A DNA stretch of 64,000 nt from Anastatus disparis (GCA_017163975.1 JAFFSR010000237.1:310001-374000), one strand, 5' to 3'. Shown: positions 1-14,600, counted from the first letter of the stretch. Made by a program: numbers and translations. The notes: generated by a model not told the origin, from the sequence alone.

Positions 1-409
1 ACTGTTACAATACATTAATCTTCAATTTCACATGCTACATATATTCTCTGATTATTATATTTACTCATATTCATGGGCCACGCGATGCATCGACGTGCGC
101 AGTGCACGTGTATCACGGCTGCGCGTATTATACATTTTTCATCCCTACATACACGCATACGCACACATACAAGCATACGCAAGCACGTACATACACCGGA
201 ACACATATCTACATGTATATACATATACATTAAAACGCATGCGTGTATATATACACACATATATAGAAATAAAGTATAAAGATCGAGGTGTGAATTTGCA
301 CATACACAAACTTATAATGTGCTCTCGGTTTGTGCGCCCTTCGGAGCCTCTCAAGAGGCTCCAGCCTCTTCAGAGCCCGAGTGAGTGAGACAAAAAAAGC
401 TATAAAGCT

Positions 410-443
<34 letters not shown>

Positions 444-900
444 TGCAAACGAGCCGTACATACATATACATTTATGGATATACATGTATGCATGTACATA
501 TATAACCACACATCTATAACTTTTGCAACGACGTTACAATCGAGGTGTTGGACTGGAAATCCATATACCAATTTAAGTATATAGCGAAAAAAAAGAAGAG
601 AAGGGTGTTATGTATGCAAGTCCTATATATATATGTATTCGAATATAGATGTGTACTTGAACGAATAAGCGCGCGCACGCACAAGTCGCGCCTTGTGTAT
701 ACGATATGCCTAACTACCGTATGTACTAAATGTATATAAGCTTATATGCATATACATATATAGATATATGTAAATCCATGCGCTCTGCTGCACACGACGA
801 GCGACTACTCAGCGTGCACTTTTAAGAACGTTTCTCTCTCTCTTCTTTCTCAATTTTTTTCTTCCTCTTTCTGTATCGTATATACGTACGATTCCTAACA
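1..900. repeat. Microsatellite-rich noncoding block
   Basis: The stretch is dominated by imperfect TACATA/ATACAC/TATACG runs and a (TC)n tract at about 412-443. Open frames here translate to Tyr/His/Ile/Cys-rich low-complexity peptides with no domain, so they are read as chance products of the repeats. If the homeobox exon at 16.5 kb belongs to a gene that continues leftward, this lies in an intron or beyond it. I see no coding signal. Confidence 0.7.
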
Positions 901-2489
901 TCGAATCGTGCATAAAAATGCTTTTGCTTTCTTTATTTGGCACCTTCAACCCTCTCATTCTTTATTTTTTAAAGGTGTTAGAGTAGAGGTGTGTGGGTAT
1001 AAAGGAGAACTGCAGTTTATCTCGTTTGATTTTTTTTTTTTTTTAAAGGTGAGAATAAGAGCTTGTGTACAAGTTCTTGTTTTTTTTTGTGCTTTTTTGA
1101 ACTCTTATGAAAAAAAAAAGAAGAAGAAGAAAGAACAAAAAGTCAAGGTCTATAATCGAAGCCGTGTATTATAGCTTTCTTTTTGTACTTGTAAGATCGA
1201 GTGTAATAACGTCGGCGTCATGGCTCTGTGATTCTTTTATCGAGAAAATTAACTAGCGAGTAGAGCTTTCGCAAGGCTTTTTACTTTTTCTTAAATCCAA
1301 GAGAGTTTGTGTGCGGCTGATAATGTTAGATGACGAAAATTTACGTTCTTTAACGAATGGAAATTGATTCGATCAAAAGGGCTTATAATGTTGTATACGG
1401 AGTGTATTTGCATTGAAAAAATTTTTATTGTGATTTACTTTTTCTTAAAGAAAGTATTGACGCAATTTTTTTAATTTTGCTTTTTTTATCTCTGCGTTCT
1501 TTTAGTTTTTCATAGTTTAAAATGTAAAAATAGCGAACTCGATAAAAATTGCAGAAATAACTTTATTAAAATTTCATTTTTTTCACACGGAATAAATGTT
1601 TAGAAAAAATAAAAAATTTTTTTATTTTATTTTGTATATAGTTATACACTTCAGTACTTCAGACTCTTCATTATACTGCAAGGGTGAGGACTGTCTGTGT
1701 CCTACTGAAGAGTTTTGTAACCAGACAGTTTTGAGACGAAACGAATTTAAATAAATTCAAAAAAGTCTTTCTTTTAAATAAAGATTAATCGTTTAAATTT
1801 TTCTTATCATCATGTTTGAAATACATTACATATTAATTATATAATTTTTATATACTATTTGTTTTGTTCAGCCATTCTTTGGTATATGAATATTAGTATT
1901 AGTTTCATTGACAATGAAAATTATCATTTTCATTGTCAATGAAAATATTCAGTAATAAAAAAATGATTAAAGTAATTGATGAAAGCGTACGTAGAATATT
2001 TCAATTATAATAAATTTCCTAGATAATAGAAATCCATGTAAATATACGAATATTGATAATAGAAAAAGAACTGCCACTTGGTTCGCGTTGATAAATATGC
2101 AAGTTGAATCGCTCCACGCAAAATAAAACCTTCAATGTTCTAATTTTTAAATTCTTTTTTTAAGAATAAAATTGCTTTTTTCACATCACAAATTCACGTA
2201 GATCCAATAAACAGCCATCATAAGTAATATATTGACATTAAGCTATGGAATCGAAATTCGTCAACAAAAATATTAATCAACACTTTCGACTATTTTCTAA
2301 CTCATAAAAAAGTAAACCTATAAATATTAAAAAAAAATAAACTTAAATCACTCACGCTATGAGCATTACAAACAACCTTATGTTCCAATCAAACATAAAA
2401 AAAAGATGTTTAATAGATACACATATCCGTACGTATACGTAAATACACAAAAGATGATAAAAGCGTAACGAATGGTAACAAAATTCACA
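901..2489. other. AT-rich noncoding DNA
   Basis: The block has poly-A and poly-T runs, no open frame with a recognisable domain and no convincing exon. The only structured element is the dyad at 1,903-1,944, listed separately. It probably belongs to a long intron of the minus-strand homeobox gene. Confidence 0.6.
1903..1944. promoter_or_regulatory. Perfect 19-bp dyad with SOX-like half sites
   Basis: Two perfectly complementary 19-base arms (1,903-1,921 and 1,926-1,944) flank the loop TATC. Each arm carries CATTG and CAATG, so the 42 bases hold four ATTG/CAAT cores in mirrored pairs. CATTGT/ACAATG is the known SOX HMG-box core. Placement in a putative intron of a neural homeobox gene would suit an enhancer element, but that is inference. 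It could also be a chance or mobile-element hairpin. Confidence 0.3.
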
Positions 2490-2740
2490 CTGTAATCTCA
2501 CCCCACCCCCCTTTGAAATGATTCTGGTCTCGAGGGCTACTGTACATAACCTTAAAGCAATGATAAGTACGGTAATGGACATAGTTTGCTCGGTAATGTC
2601 CGAGACTAATTCCCATGTTATTTCATTAACGTCCCCACAGCAGGTCCCCAAAGGGTGCAGTACAAGGTACGGAGAAACTTTGAACGCTTGGCAGGCCAGT
2701 GGGGGTGGAGGGAATAACCGAGAGAAGCTTTTGTATATGG
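2490..2740. other. GC-balanced island, possible conserved noncoding element
   Basis: About 250 bases stand out from the AT-rich background by mixed composition and lack of homopolymers. They start at a CCCCACCCCCC run near 2,501 and end in a GGGGGTGGAGGG run near 2,700. Both strands are open over 80-100 codons, but neither translation looks like a known domain. This is consistent with a conserved noncoding element in a homeobox-gene intron. An unrecognised exon cannot be excluded. Confidence 0.3.
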
Positions 2741-5700
2741 TTTTGTATTTACACTAAAACCTTAAATGCTATACATGCTAGAAGAATGGGGCTAAATTAA
2801 ATAAAGGGTAAAAATGAATTTCTATTATTTTTTTAGTTTTTTTTTCAAGTTTGATTCTATTTTTTTTTAAATGGGTCGCTGTTAATAGAATTTAAAACAT
2901 TTTTTAAACTAAAAATATTTACAATTATGAACAAGTGAGAAATTTAAAATTTAGCTCCTAAAACTTATTATAATTTACAAATTAAAAATTAATTGCTACT
3001 TGTACAAGACATTTTTAAGCTACTAATATTTTCATACACATCAAATGGTACATTTAACCAAGTAAAAAAGAGGTGTTAAAATATAATAATCTTCTAATTA
3101 CAACAAAAAGAATCTCTTGACATACTAAGAACAATTGGCGAAGTTTTTTTAATTGTATAATTAATGTTATAATGAAATACTTATTCAAATTAATGTAAAA
3201 ATTAGCATTGTATTAGTAAAGGAGAAAATTAAAAAATTTAATTATTTTCAGTTAAGTATTCTATAAATATCAAATTTTTAAATTATTCAATTTTACTTGA
3301 TTATTTGAAAAAAATTTTATCAAAAATGTAATTTTTTTTTTCCGAATTTCAACCACATTTTAATATTTTCCTCTTAAAACGACACTAAAACTGCTACAAT
3401 AGAAAAAAGTGAATAAATTTTTGCAGACACATTGAAGCTAATTTACAAATGCAACAGTAATTGTATTACTTGCGCCACTTGCAAACTAAATTTAGTCATC
3501 AGAATTAAGCATTTAGAAACTCGTAACAAGACGTTCCGTCATCTCATTCTCTTGGAGAAGTCACTAAGCCACTCCTGGAGTGCGACAGTCTCACCAAAAA
3601 AAAAACTCAGAAAAAAATAGAGGTAAAAACAAGAGGCAAGAGGAAGAGAGAGAGAGAGAGAGAGAGAGAAAAAGATGTTCACTTTAGCCCACTTGGCCCT
3701 ACGTAATAAGCGCGCGACGCCGCTAGCGTCGAGACGCCGTGAAAATATAGCTTTAGCACTACATACTAACGTACTACTACTACGACTACAACTACTACTA
3801 ACTCTCTCGCTCTTATTATTATTTTCTTTTTCTCTTTCTCACCCGCGCGAATACTACTACTACTACTACTTTATCCAGAGTATATCTGCCTACTACTACT
3901 ACATGGGCACTTTTAGGGGGTTGTGTGTATAAGAAACGCGTGTCGAACGTCGACGGGGTGTGAGAAATTTACGAGGTAAGAGAAGAAAAAAAGAGAAAAA
4001 GACAGAGAGAGAAAGAAAGCATTGCTGTCCCGAAAAAAGGGCCGAACCACGCCAACGTATATGTATACGTGTATGCGTAAGGGGGTGAAACATTTGAATG
4101 TATACTGATGGAAATTACAAACCGATCGATCAGATTTGTCTTTGGTTAACTGAGCGATAAGTATTCGAACAAGAAAAACTAAACATGATGATAGGCATGG
4201 ATTATTAGTCGACTAACTAACTGATATTTCATTTTAATATTCATACCAAATATTGTGATATTATAGAATTAAATTTACTCAATTCTTGATTAATTATAAG
4301 AAATATAAATAAAATAAAATATATAATATAATATTATGATATTTTACGTATTAACGTAATAATGACTATCTATAGATGCAAGGTACAATATAATAATTTT
4401 ATATAATAAATATTTGTAGAAAATATAAACAATTTCACAATGAATTTTTAAGATTGATGATAATATGAGAAAAATTTTGATGAATTAATATCGTGAAACC
4501 GTCTTTCCTCATAAACTATATTTGATAATTTCGGAATTGATCATTCGGAGAATATTATGAGATTAGCCGTTATATGGCGAAGAGAAGTAAAAGTAATGCG
4601 AATAAGGGAAAAGTGTTTCTCGAGGGTGAGATGATTGGCACTGAAACGATTAGAGGATCTCGAGAAGAAATAAACTCGAAGGAAAAATCATTTTCATCCC
4701 CTTCGACAGTATCAAACATTCTCGTGAAAATTATTGGGCTTAATATCCATTTTTCCTATATTTAATATGATGTTTTGCATTGTTTGATTGTAATTCAGAC
4801 TTGAAAAAAATTTTTTACCCTATTATTAAGGAGATATAAAAATAAGCGAAATTCCTACTTTACCAACAAGTAAGCCATTATAATTACTAATTACAATTAG
4901 AGTAATAATTTTAGGAAAAAAAATATATTAGCTTGTAGTATGTTTGTAACAGAAATTATTTAATAAATGTTTCATTATTAATCCATTAATTAGCCATTTA
5001 TCATTTTAAGTTAAAGTTAAGAAAACTTAAAATTTTTAAAATACTATTATTCTTATATGGAGAAATAATTTATTAAAATTACTCCTCTAATTTAAATTCT
5101 TAATATTATCATTTATTAGCTGGTAAAGTAGAAATTTTATTGACTTTAACATTTAAACCTACGAAACATTCTACAAAAGAAAAAAATCATATCGTACAAC
5201 AATTATGCGTTTTATCATAACGTAATCATAAAGTTTAGAAAATCTGATTAACATGCACAATACAGAAGATAATAAAAATGTCTGTATACGTCGAGGCATT
5301 AGAAATTATAGTTGAATACATGCGAGCAATGAAGTAGAGAGTGATTAACTTGAAGTTAAAAGAAAAAGTTAAAAATTCATCCTTAACGAATAACTCGAAG
5401 AGTATTTCCTTATTATACTTGCGCGAGCTTTTCCTACTTTGTCGCGTGCGACGTTCACATAGACATACACATATATACGTATACTTCTAACGGTCTATTT
5501 TCTTCTTTTACAAGTCTTCCCCTGTGTTATCCAATTATTCTAAGTTGTTAAGGCGAGTTAGGACGCTTAAAGGGACTAAATTAAGACATTCCACGCGACA
5601 AATCTCCCAAGAATCTCAATTAACTTGGAAAAGCGTGAGAGAAGCCGTGAGAATAAGAGAGAGAAATAGCGAGATGAAGAGAGAAAGTAAAAGAGTAAAA

Positions 5701-8700
5701 GAGAGAAGTATAAGCTAGCCGTGCCTAAAGCGCGGTGCTTTAATTAACTGTTTAATTTCATTTAATTTGCATTCGTAATTACAAAAAGCTGCGACGAGTT
5801 AGAGGCAGCACTTTTAGAAGAGTTTATAGGCATGTATAGAAAAGTCGCTAGCTCTTTTCTTTTTTTTCTTTCTGACACTTGCATGGCGCATAGCATGGCC
5901 GCCAATTGTTTTTAAATTACATTCTCGCTGCGAGAATACTTTACTTTTTAGAATTGTAAAAAAGCTCTTTATTGATTTACTTTTTTTTCAATTATACTAC
6001 ACCGGAAACATGCCTATGTAAGCTTGTAATCTAACGATGTAGAGTGGAGGAAGGAGAGGAAAATGTCATTTAAATTTCTTTTAATAACTTTTTAGAATAA
6101 ATGCATAAATTCAGTAATTATTGTTCAAGTTAAGCTATTGATTTCTTTCATTAATTAATTACTTTAAAAAAGAAATTAAAAAGTACTATTATTTTTGAGC
6201 TAAGTTAATTAAATACGAGTTAATTGAAATTCGTTTAAATTTGAATAAAATTAGTACAATAATAAATAGTTTTATTGATTTTTCATATTAAAAGAAAAAA
6301 AATACTTTATCTTGACATAGATTTATTAAATTAATAATTTAAATATGCACGATCACGTGCTGAGTAATATGTATCAGCAATTAGAGTGTTACAAGGTAAT
6401 AGCATGCAAATTACCCATATTCTAATTTACAAAAATCGATATAATATTCAATATCAAAAGTTTCTACTTTTCTATAAGAGTTAGTTTTCTCTGAAAAAAA
6501 ACTTGAGTATGCATTTGTATAAATTCATTTTTATAATAAAAATATTAATAAATCCAAAAAAATGTTTATATTATAGCATTAAAACGGGCACGAAGAAATC
6601 ATTTATATTATATTTATAAATATTTAAATTTTATATGAAAAATGAAATTGAAAATTTTACCATTTTTAACATTATATAAATCCGTCTTAAAATAAAATGA
6701 AACTTTTAACTCAAATTTATAATGAAATAAATTTTTTTTTATATTAAAAAAAAGAACACCCTATTATTTTAATTCAGTGTATTATTTTATTTGTAACAGT
6801 TATAATTAACAATGACGATTAGAATGTAAAATTTCAATCCATTGAAGTTATTTATTCAATTCAAAAAAGATGTAAAATGAGGATTATCTTTTTACTTAAA
6901 ACATTAAAGTTATATAAGTGATTATTCAAAGCTCATTTAATAGGGTGAAACATCCATAATTAAATACTTAATAAAAATACATTTTAAATGCACATTACAT
7001 GTGAAAAACTTTTAGTATTCAACATAATGGATGTTGAAAAAAAAAATAAAATAAAACTGAAAGGATTACCTTCGCCTCGTTCGCATCTCTCTGTACTGTA
7101 AGAAGGAAAAAGATAAAAAAAAAAATAAAGAAAGGAGGTGAAAAAAAAAAATCTGAAAAGCAACGAGATACACGGCATTAATTAAAAAAATACCGTGATG
7201 TATACGCACCCAACAATTTTTACAAAGGAATCAACGAGCTTCAAAAGCACCGATAAAAGCGAATATAAGCACCCAACGGTTATGTATATATATATTTTTT
7301 TTTGCAACCCATAAACACGTACACAACAAACGTTGAAGAAGATATAACGCGCGTTTCTGATACGAATCAGTTTATAAATCGCGCGCTTCAAATCCGATTT
7401 CTTCTCTCCCTTCTCTCATTCTTGTTTTTTTCTTCTTCTTCTTTCTTTTTTTTTTGTAAAAAACAAGAAGTTAAAAAAAAACGCGAAAGAGAACTCGCGC
7501 CGCTATCGGCTTCAATTAAAGAAGGCTAATTTGAATTGCAAACCACTTATGCCTTGCGATGGTATTAAAATCGTGCAAACGTCAACCCCTTCTTGCCGGC
7601 TCCTAACACGTACACATATATTCGTGTACGTATATATTTACGTGTATATATGTATGTACGTATAACCTTACGATGAAAAGTACACTTCAACACCTTCGAC
7701 TCACTTTTTATTCCGGACTATATATCGAAGCTGTACGTATATATCAGCCCAAGTACTTTTTTTTTGCATAATACTTCCTCTATAGGTGATGCTAAAAAAA
7801 GCTTCGATACGTATATATACAGATGGTTTATAACGCTATATTTATACATGTATATGTATATAGACGATCAAGTCTCTTTCTGTGCGAGCTTTTATATCGC
7901 CCGCGGTTTTTTTCACGGGCAAAGGCACTTGAAAAGCGTATAGTAGTAAGGCTTCCAAACCCTTGCTTATAATAAAAAAAAAACAAAGGAAAGCTCCCAC
8001 ACACACATACCTTTCCCTTTTAAGCGAACTTTCGCTTGCGAATTCATAATTCGCTAATTTGTTCAAGACTTTTTTCCTCTCTCTCTCTCTATCTCTCACT
8101 TACTTGAGTATGCATGTCGCACTTACAAGCAAATAATCTTTATGTGTGTGTGTTTATATATGCGTACATACATTTACTACCTATAATACCATTTTATGTA
8201 AGGTTGGCTTTGTTAAGGCAAGAATCTTTTTACGTGTATGCGTACAGCGAGAGAATTAAAAGAAGAGAGGGAAAGAAAAAAATAAGAGAATGCGAGGGAG
8301 CGAAAGAGAGAGAGAGAGAGAGAGAAAGCGAGTTACAGCAAACGCTTGGGCTTTGAAGTACTAATCAGTCGGTATCGACCAGAAAACCAACGCCGCGACT
8401 TCCCTTTCTGACACGCCTACATCGCATAGACAATGAACTCTTTTCCTCCTTTTTACATTTTTGGTATACTGGTTCGATCAATTTTAAGATTTTTTTTGCT
8501 TGTTTATTTTGTTTTTGCTATTTGAGTTTCAATTGAAAATTAAAACATAGTATAATTTTGGGTAATCCTTAATTATATCAGTTTTTTTATAAATTATTAT
8601 TTTAAATTAATTGAAATTTGTTAAGTTTCTATTTAACTTGCATTATGTGATCAAATCACTAAATAATTAGTTGGTTATATGGGAGATATTTGACCTGAAC

Positions 8701-9290
8701 GAATTTTAATGGCTTCCAAATAAAAATTAGCATTTGAGTTAATTTATATGATGTTCTTAGGTTATTTTAATAGAAATTTTACAAATTATTATTATTGTAA
8801 AGCCCACAAGTCTTTTCAACTTACATTTACACAGAAATAATCTTAATATGCTTTTTTACCGACCGTCGGTAACTATTTTATTCCAAAAATGTTATCAATT
8901 AATAATTTTCTACAAACATACCAAAATTATAAAAACAATAAAATAATTTTCAACTAATTAAGCAAGCAAAAGATGTTTATATGGGAAGAGAAATACAAAA
9001 AAAGAATTATAAGTTAAAAAAAAAACAGAAAAGCTATCATCCAGCAATACAAAAACAAGTATACAACAGTTAAGTGTGATATAAGGAGGGGGTTGAGTAA
9101 AGGTACAGGGAAGAAGAAAAAAAATGTGTTAAAGAAATGCTCATGAAACTCCCACACCTATACGCGTATATATGCATGTACTACATAACTCTTTCGCGTC
9201 AGTGAAGAAAAAAAAAACGGGTGAACGTTGAAGAATGAGGGTGGTTTTTTTTATATATATATGTGCGTATAATATAACGCGGAAGGGAAA
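2741..9290. other. AT-rich noncoding DNA with microsatellites
   Basis: No supported gene is present. The block contains a (GA)n tract at about 3,650-3,669, CTA/ACT triplet runs at 3,770-3,900, TACGTATA-type runs at 7,600-7,870, and CT and GA tracts at about 8,078-8,098 and 8,311-8,332. The open frames are low-complexity Lys/Glu/Arg or Phe/Ser peptides that follow these tracts. It is probably intronic sequence of the minus-strand homeobox gene. Confidence 0.6.
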
Positions 9291-9420
9291 CGCGTGTATG
9301 TCCCGCGTTGCAGTTTAAAGAGCGGCCTGATGTTGATAGGCAATCCAGCTGATTGCCAAGCCCGACTTCAAACGTGCCGAAGGATGCAAGCCGGAAAAAG
9401 AAAGCTGATTCTTACTTTCT
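9291..9420. other. Short mixed-composition island
   Basis: About 130 bases of balanced composition sit just before an (AT)n tract. A plus-strand frame is open across it, but its translation matches nothing I recognise. It may be a conserved intronic element or a repeat fragment. Nothing more can be said from the sequence. Confidence 0.2.
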
Positions 9421-9432
9421 TTTTTTTCTTAA

Positions 9433-9433
<1 letters not shown>

Positions 9434-9469
<36 letters not shown>
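9434..9469. repeat. (AT)n microsatellite
   Basis: An uninterrupted alternating AT tract of about 36 bases. Confidence 0.9.
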
Positions 9470-9471
<2 letters not shown>

Positions 9472-11195
9472 TAATTTTTTTTGTATAGTTGTAGGCGTAT
9501 TGTTTTGTATGTTACAGTGTTTTTTTCTTTTGAAAATTTTAAAAAAAAGGAAACACAATGATAGCTTGTAAACTATTGACATTGTCTAAGAACTCGTGTA
9601 AAATGTATTTTTTTACTTGAAATTACGCGAGGGGTGAGATTCTTTATAAATGTCTTCACTTAAGATGAATTTTGCTATATAATGGGTGAAAAGACTTTTG
9701 AGCTGCTGTTTAATTGGAGAAATCTAATACGTCTTTTTTTGGTAATATAAAATGGCTTTTTCATCTTTTCCGCACTGCCGCTTTCAGGGTCTATTGTAAT
9801 ACAGAAAATGAAGTTTCTTTATACTTTTTCACGAAATTTTTGAAAGAAATTTAATTTAATTACAAATAAAGCAAGCATAAACAATGATGAACAATTATTG
9901 CAACATATGAACAATTATGTATATTTACAGTATATATTTTTCTAAAACAAGCTAATGGGAAAATAACTTTTTTTTTTGTCGGTCACGTGTATATCCGGTA
10001 AAAATAAATTTACCATAGAAATTTAAAATACAGTCAGATAAAAAAAAGTGTATTTTTTTTCTCACTGTATTTTACAAAACATGCTTCGATGCGCCCATGA
10101 AAAAAAAAAAAAACATATGCGACGGCAACAATGAAGCACATTGTTTCATCGGAACAATAAACGGTTCTTTCATGGCTGAGTTGTGCACGTGTGTGGTGGT
10201 GAATTGTCTCCAAAATGCCTTGTATATACGAGTTTTTCGCAGTTTTCGAAAAAAAGTACGTACAAACATACATACAAAAATTCAATTTTCTAGTCTACGA
10301 GTAGAAAAACAAAAATTTTGAAAAGAAAGAAAAATATTTTTCCTACTGCATGTATGTAAAAAAAAGCACGTACACGCGTAAAATGCCAAGTACGTAACGT
10401 GCGTATGTGTATGCTTGACTTTTGGAACAAAATTACCTGCCAAGCAATTACGTACATAAACATATACATACATACGTATATTTATATGTGTATAACGCGC
10501 GAGACTAAGGAGTTGACAATTAAAAGCGCGGAGGAGCGTAAATGCTACTATATACATACAACATGTCGCTAAAGAGTAAGAGAGAGAGAGAGAAGAGTTG
10601 AACCCTTCAAAGAAAAGTGTTGGTTACAAACGTTAAGTTAGAGCGAGAAAGAAGGTAGAAAAAAATGTATTCTCACTTTTTTTTCTCTCTTGCGTTGAAG
10701 CTTATTTGCGCTTGCGCAACCCTGAAAGTATATACGTATAAGAAAGAGACTGAAAAAAAAGAGAGTTTCTTCTTCGACGGTCCTCAAAAGCTCGGTCGTT
10801 TTGAAGCGACACAATACGGAAATTAAGCTCCGAGAATATCAAGTTCGCACCCGACGAGTTGAGATGAGCGCATTGTCGTTTTTCTCATCGTCGTAACTAT
10901 AGGCTTCTTTATATATACATATATACATGCATATATATGTACACACATATGTATTAACGTGCGACACATATATTAATTTGATACTTGGATTTTTCTTTTT
11001 TTTCTGCTTTACTGATTTACAATAGAATTATTTTCTCTATTTACGTGTCATTACTGAAGTTATGTTTATGAGATTAATTTGTTAATTAGCCTAAAACATA
11101 TCGATAGATAATATATTTGATAGTCAATTGATTAATTTATAAATTAATTTACATTATAATGTGTAATTTTTATTTACATTTTTATATATATTTAT
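9470..11195. other. AT-rich noncoding DNA
   Basis: Poly-A, poly-T and TACGTATA-type runs fill this stretch. Short open frames on both strands at 10,034-10,557 overlap one another and show no domain, so I do not call genes. There is a (GA)n tract near 10,578-10,593. Confidence 0.55.
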
Positions 11196-11648
11196 ATACG
11201 TAACTTGGGAGTACGAAGGATGAAACAGCGAGACTAAAGTGTTTGTCGCTTGGTGCAGTAGTGTTTAGTGCAGCACACTGCTGCGCAGCGCCACAACCGA
11301 CTCGATTTTATGTCGTTTAGCCTATAGGAACTATAAATGATTTTTAAATAATGGTTTGTTTTAAAAAAATTGTTTTCTTTTTCTACTGTACATTTGTAAA
11401 CAAAACTTCTGAAAGTTGATTTTATAGATTTGTATGAGCATACTACTAACACTCTTGTTTCACTAACCACGATGCACCCGTATACACCATGCTTCGATAT
11501 CTCGATCTGTCAATACTTAGGAGTAGAGCTGTCAATACCCTAAGGGAATATACAGAGAGAATATCGTCGAGATATAGAACGTATCATGCCATACAAATTT
11601 AGCGTGGTCTATAGGTATTCCACCGAATACGGCCTACGACGACATAAA
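11196..11648 (+). repeat. Interspersed repeat, copy 1 (TIR-bearing, MITE-like)
   Basis: This interval is colinear, in the opposite orientation, with 56,400-57,022. Shared blocks include ACGTAACTTGGGAGTACGAA, then AAGTGTTTGTCGCTTG, then TCGATATCTCGATCTGTCAA, then TTTAGCGTGGTCTATAGGTA. An inner unit at 11,307-11,648 is bounded by imperfect inverted repeats: TTTATGTCGTTTAG at the left and CCTACGACGACATAAA at the right. That suggests a nonautonomous DNA transposon. Copy 1 keeps one arm of the outer ACGTAACTTGGG hairpin, whereas copy 2 keeps both. Confidence 0.7.
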
Positions 11649-14600
11649 TATTTATATTATTAGATCAGTTATATAAATATTAACTTATAGTGGATTTAAA
11701 CTATAAGTATTACATTTTAAAAATATTTTTTAAATTTTCTTTTGATAAAATTATAAAATGTTTATCAAACGTACGTTTCAAACTTTTTTTCTGTTTAACT
11801 AAATACGTATTCACCAAAAGTTGAAAGAAAGCAAGTAAATCAAATAAAGATCCAAATGCGTTCATATAAGCCTTTGAAAATTAAAGCAACGTTAATTGAT
11901 GTAATTAAATAAATTTCTTTACATTTTTTATGCGTGATTTTAAAATTTATTTTCAATATAAATACGTTAATATTTATATTCTAAGTTAATAAATTAATAA
12001 AATCTATTTCTTCTATACAAAAATATGTAGCTTACAATCAACTTATCACAAATTAAATTTAAAATATATCTATGTAGTAAAAACGCGTTAGTATTTAGCT
12101 TTGAATTACATAAATTTCGAAATCATTGTATCATTAAACTTGAGTCACATATGAATTTCAAATAATTACATAAACAATAAATATCGCACAAATAAATTTA
12201 CAATTTACTGCAAACAAATAATTTTTCAATACTAATGAATGAAATCACAGCAGCCACAATACACGAAAAATCATTTAAAATCATGCTTATAAATTAATTA
12301 TCGCCTATTCTTAATGACAACATCCGGCACTGGTATTATGAAAAATTTAATCTTTACACCATATACATATATATACGTTCTATTTATCGCGTGTCACACG
12401 TCGATCGTTTAAGGGCCAAAAAACGATTTCTTCTTCTCTTACTTGCTGCCACACGTTCCTTTTCTTATACATGCACAATTTGAAAGACGTATGAATGAGT
12501 TTAAAAAGAAAAAAAATCCTTCTCTCGTGTCATTCACACATTTTTATATTACAACTTCATACGTCAATCTCACGCGTCTCTCTCGTCCACACTTTGCTAA
12601 TGTCTAGATCGATCTAATTATGGTTTGTCGTTTTTACGAATGAAATTCTTCTTTTAAAGCTACCTTCCTTTTTTTTCTTCTTCTTAACCCCACTCTGTAT
12701 AATCTTTCTCTCTCACCTTCTGCTTTATTTTTTCTATATACTAATACATTTCTTTCTTTTTTTCTCTCACAGCTTGCGTGTATTTATATAAATGTCTTCA
12801 AGTCTGCCCTCTAGACTTAAGACAAATAATAATAATAATGAGAAGCATTGTAAAAAAAAAGAAGAAGAAAAAAAAGAAGAGGGAGAAAGAGAGAATAGAA
12901 GCGTTAAATAAAATAGCGAGAATACTTGATGTATATATACATACATACACATTTGTATGTGTGTATATGTATGTGTGCAAAACGAGGTGTGCCAGAGTGA
13001 CGTTTGAATACTCGAAGGCCCCAAGAGGATGCCATTGTTACATAGCTTGGTCGAGCTCCGTTTTTTTTTACGGGCCCAGGGAAATACGACACTCTCTCTA
13101 TCGTGGTATAAGAGAGTGAGAGAGGCATGTATAAGTATTGAGCTATATTTCTTCAAAAAAAATTTATACTACATATTATGTATACGCGAGTGTAAATTTG
13201 GATTCTAAATTTCAAACTGAATCTTTCCTTCTTCTTCTTTTTTTTGCTTTATTCTTTTTTTTTTAAGATTTTTGTTACATTACACACGTTGTCATTGTAG
13301 GTAGATGTGACTGTCGATCATCTTTCTTGACGTTTTTATGAAAACATAGCACTATATGCGTACTTCTGCCTTGGTGGTATATAATGTGGTCGCTAAAACT
13401 TCTTTTTTTTTCCTTAGAGGACTTACATTCACTTCTTTTGTTATGCAATTGTAATTTTGGTCTGAACGTTTCAAAAAGTGAATTAGAGTGATTTTTTTTA
13501 ACTATTCGAAAAAATTTATATGTAAACTAAACTTAAAAAAGAAGTTGGGATGAAAGAATTAATAAGTACAGTCTCGTGGTGCGTACGTGCAACACTTTTA
13601 TGGATTGTACGCATGTGTACGCATGCGCTAAATGAAAATACCTCGATAAGACTTAATGCAAAGATATAATAATATATATATTGCCTAAATATTCTATGAT
13701 ATATAAATTCCAGTCGTCAGTCAAGTTGAGAACAGTTTAAGCATGAAAGAGAAAAAAGAACTAAAAAAAATAAAGAGAATTAAGGTATAGCCATTCCTTA
13801 CATTTTTTTGTCAAGACTCATTGTGCTTCGGGGTGAGACATTGCGGGTGTGCCCAACACTCGGCTCATTATACCACTAATTATTCATAGCGGGTGCGCAA
13901 ACGAAATTTCTTTTTTCCTCCTTCTCCTTATTTCTTACAAAAAAATCTTTACTCTATACGTGTGATTTTATATTTATCGCTCGTTTCTTCAATCTTCACC
14001 TTTCAAAATTTTATATCTTTCATCGTCTTGATTTTTTTATATTACTATTTATTTTATTCTTCTTTTTTTATTTCTAGACTTTCTTTTTACGTCTTATTCG
14101 CATTTCTAAGAAGCATTATTTGTGAAACAAGACAATTAACCGTGATTTTCGTTCCCTAGGTTTCTTTTTTACGAAGAAAAGAAGAGAAGAATAAAAAGAA
14201 GAGGCATGATTAGCGAAAGCTCGCATTTGAAAATTGAATCATTTCAATCGAGTTTATTGTGCATCGATGCAATCGACAGAATGGTATGGAAAGCGCAAAA
14301 TTGGTAGACTTCCTTGAAACCAAGATAATAGGGAAATGGCAATAATGGAAATTTGATGGCTAAAGGAGGATATTCCTCTTTCCGTTATGTCTATCTCTAT
14401 CCATCTCTTTTTCCCTCAAATTATGGGTATACACCTATCTATGCTTATCTATATATATATACATATATATACATAAGGCATTGGCTCAACGTTTGGATCC
14501 TCATTAGCATTATTACGTTTAGACGATGCTGGAACGGAGTAGTATTCCAAGTCAATTTGTGGATATAACCAGAGAAATATCATGTTATATATCTGCATAT

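Noticed and set aside
12767..13156. Overlapping 60-130-codon frames on both strands
   Set aside because: Low-complexity sequence (poly-Lys/Glu on one strand, Phe/Ser on the other) following A/G and T/C runs, with no domain and no splice context.
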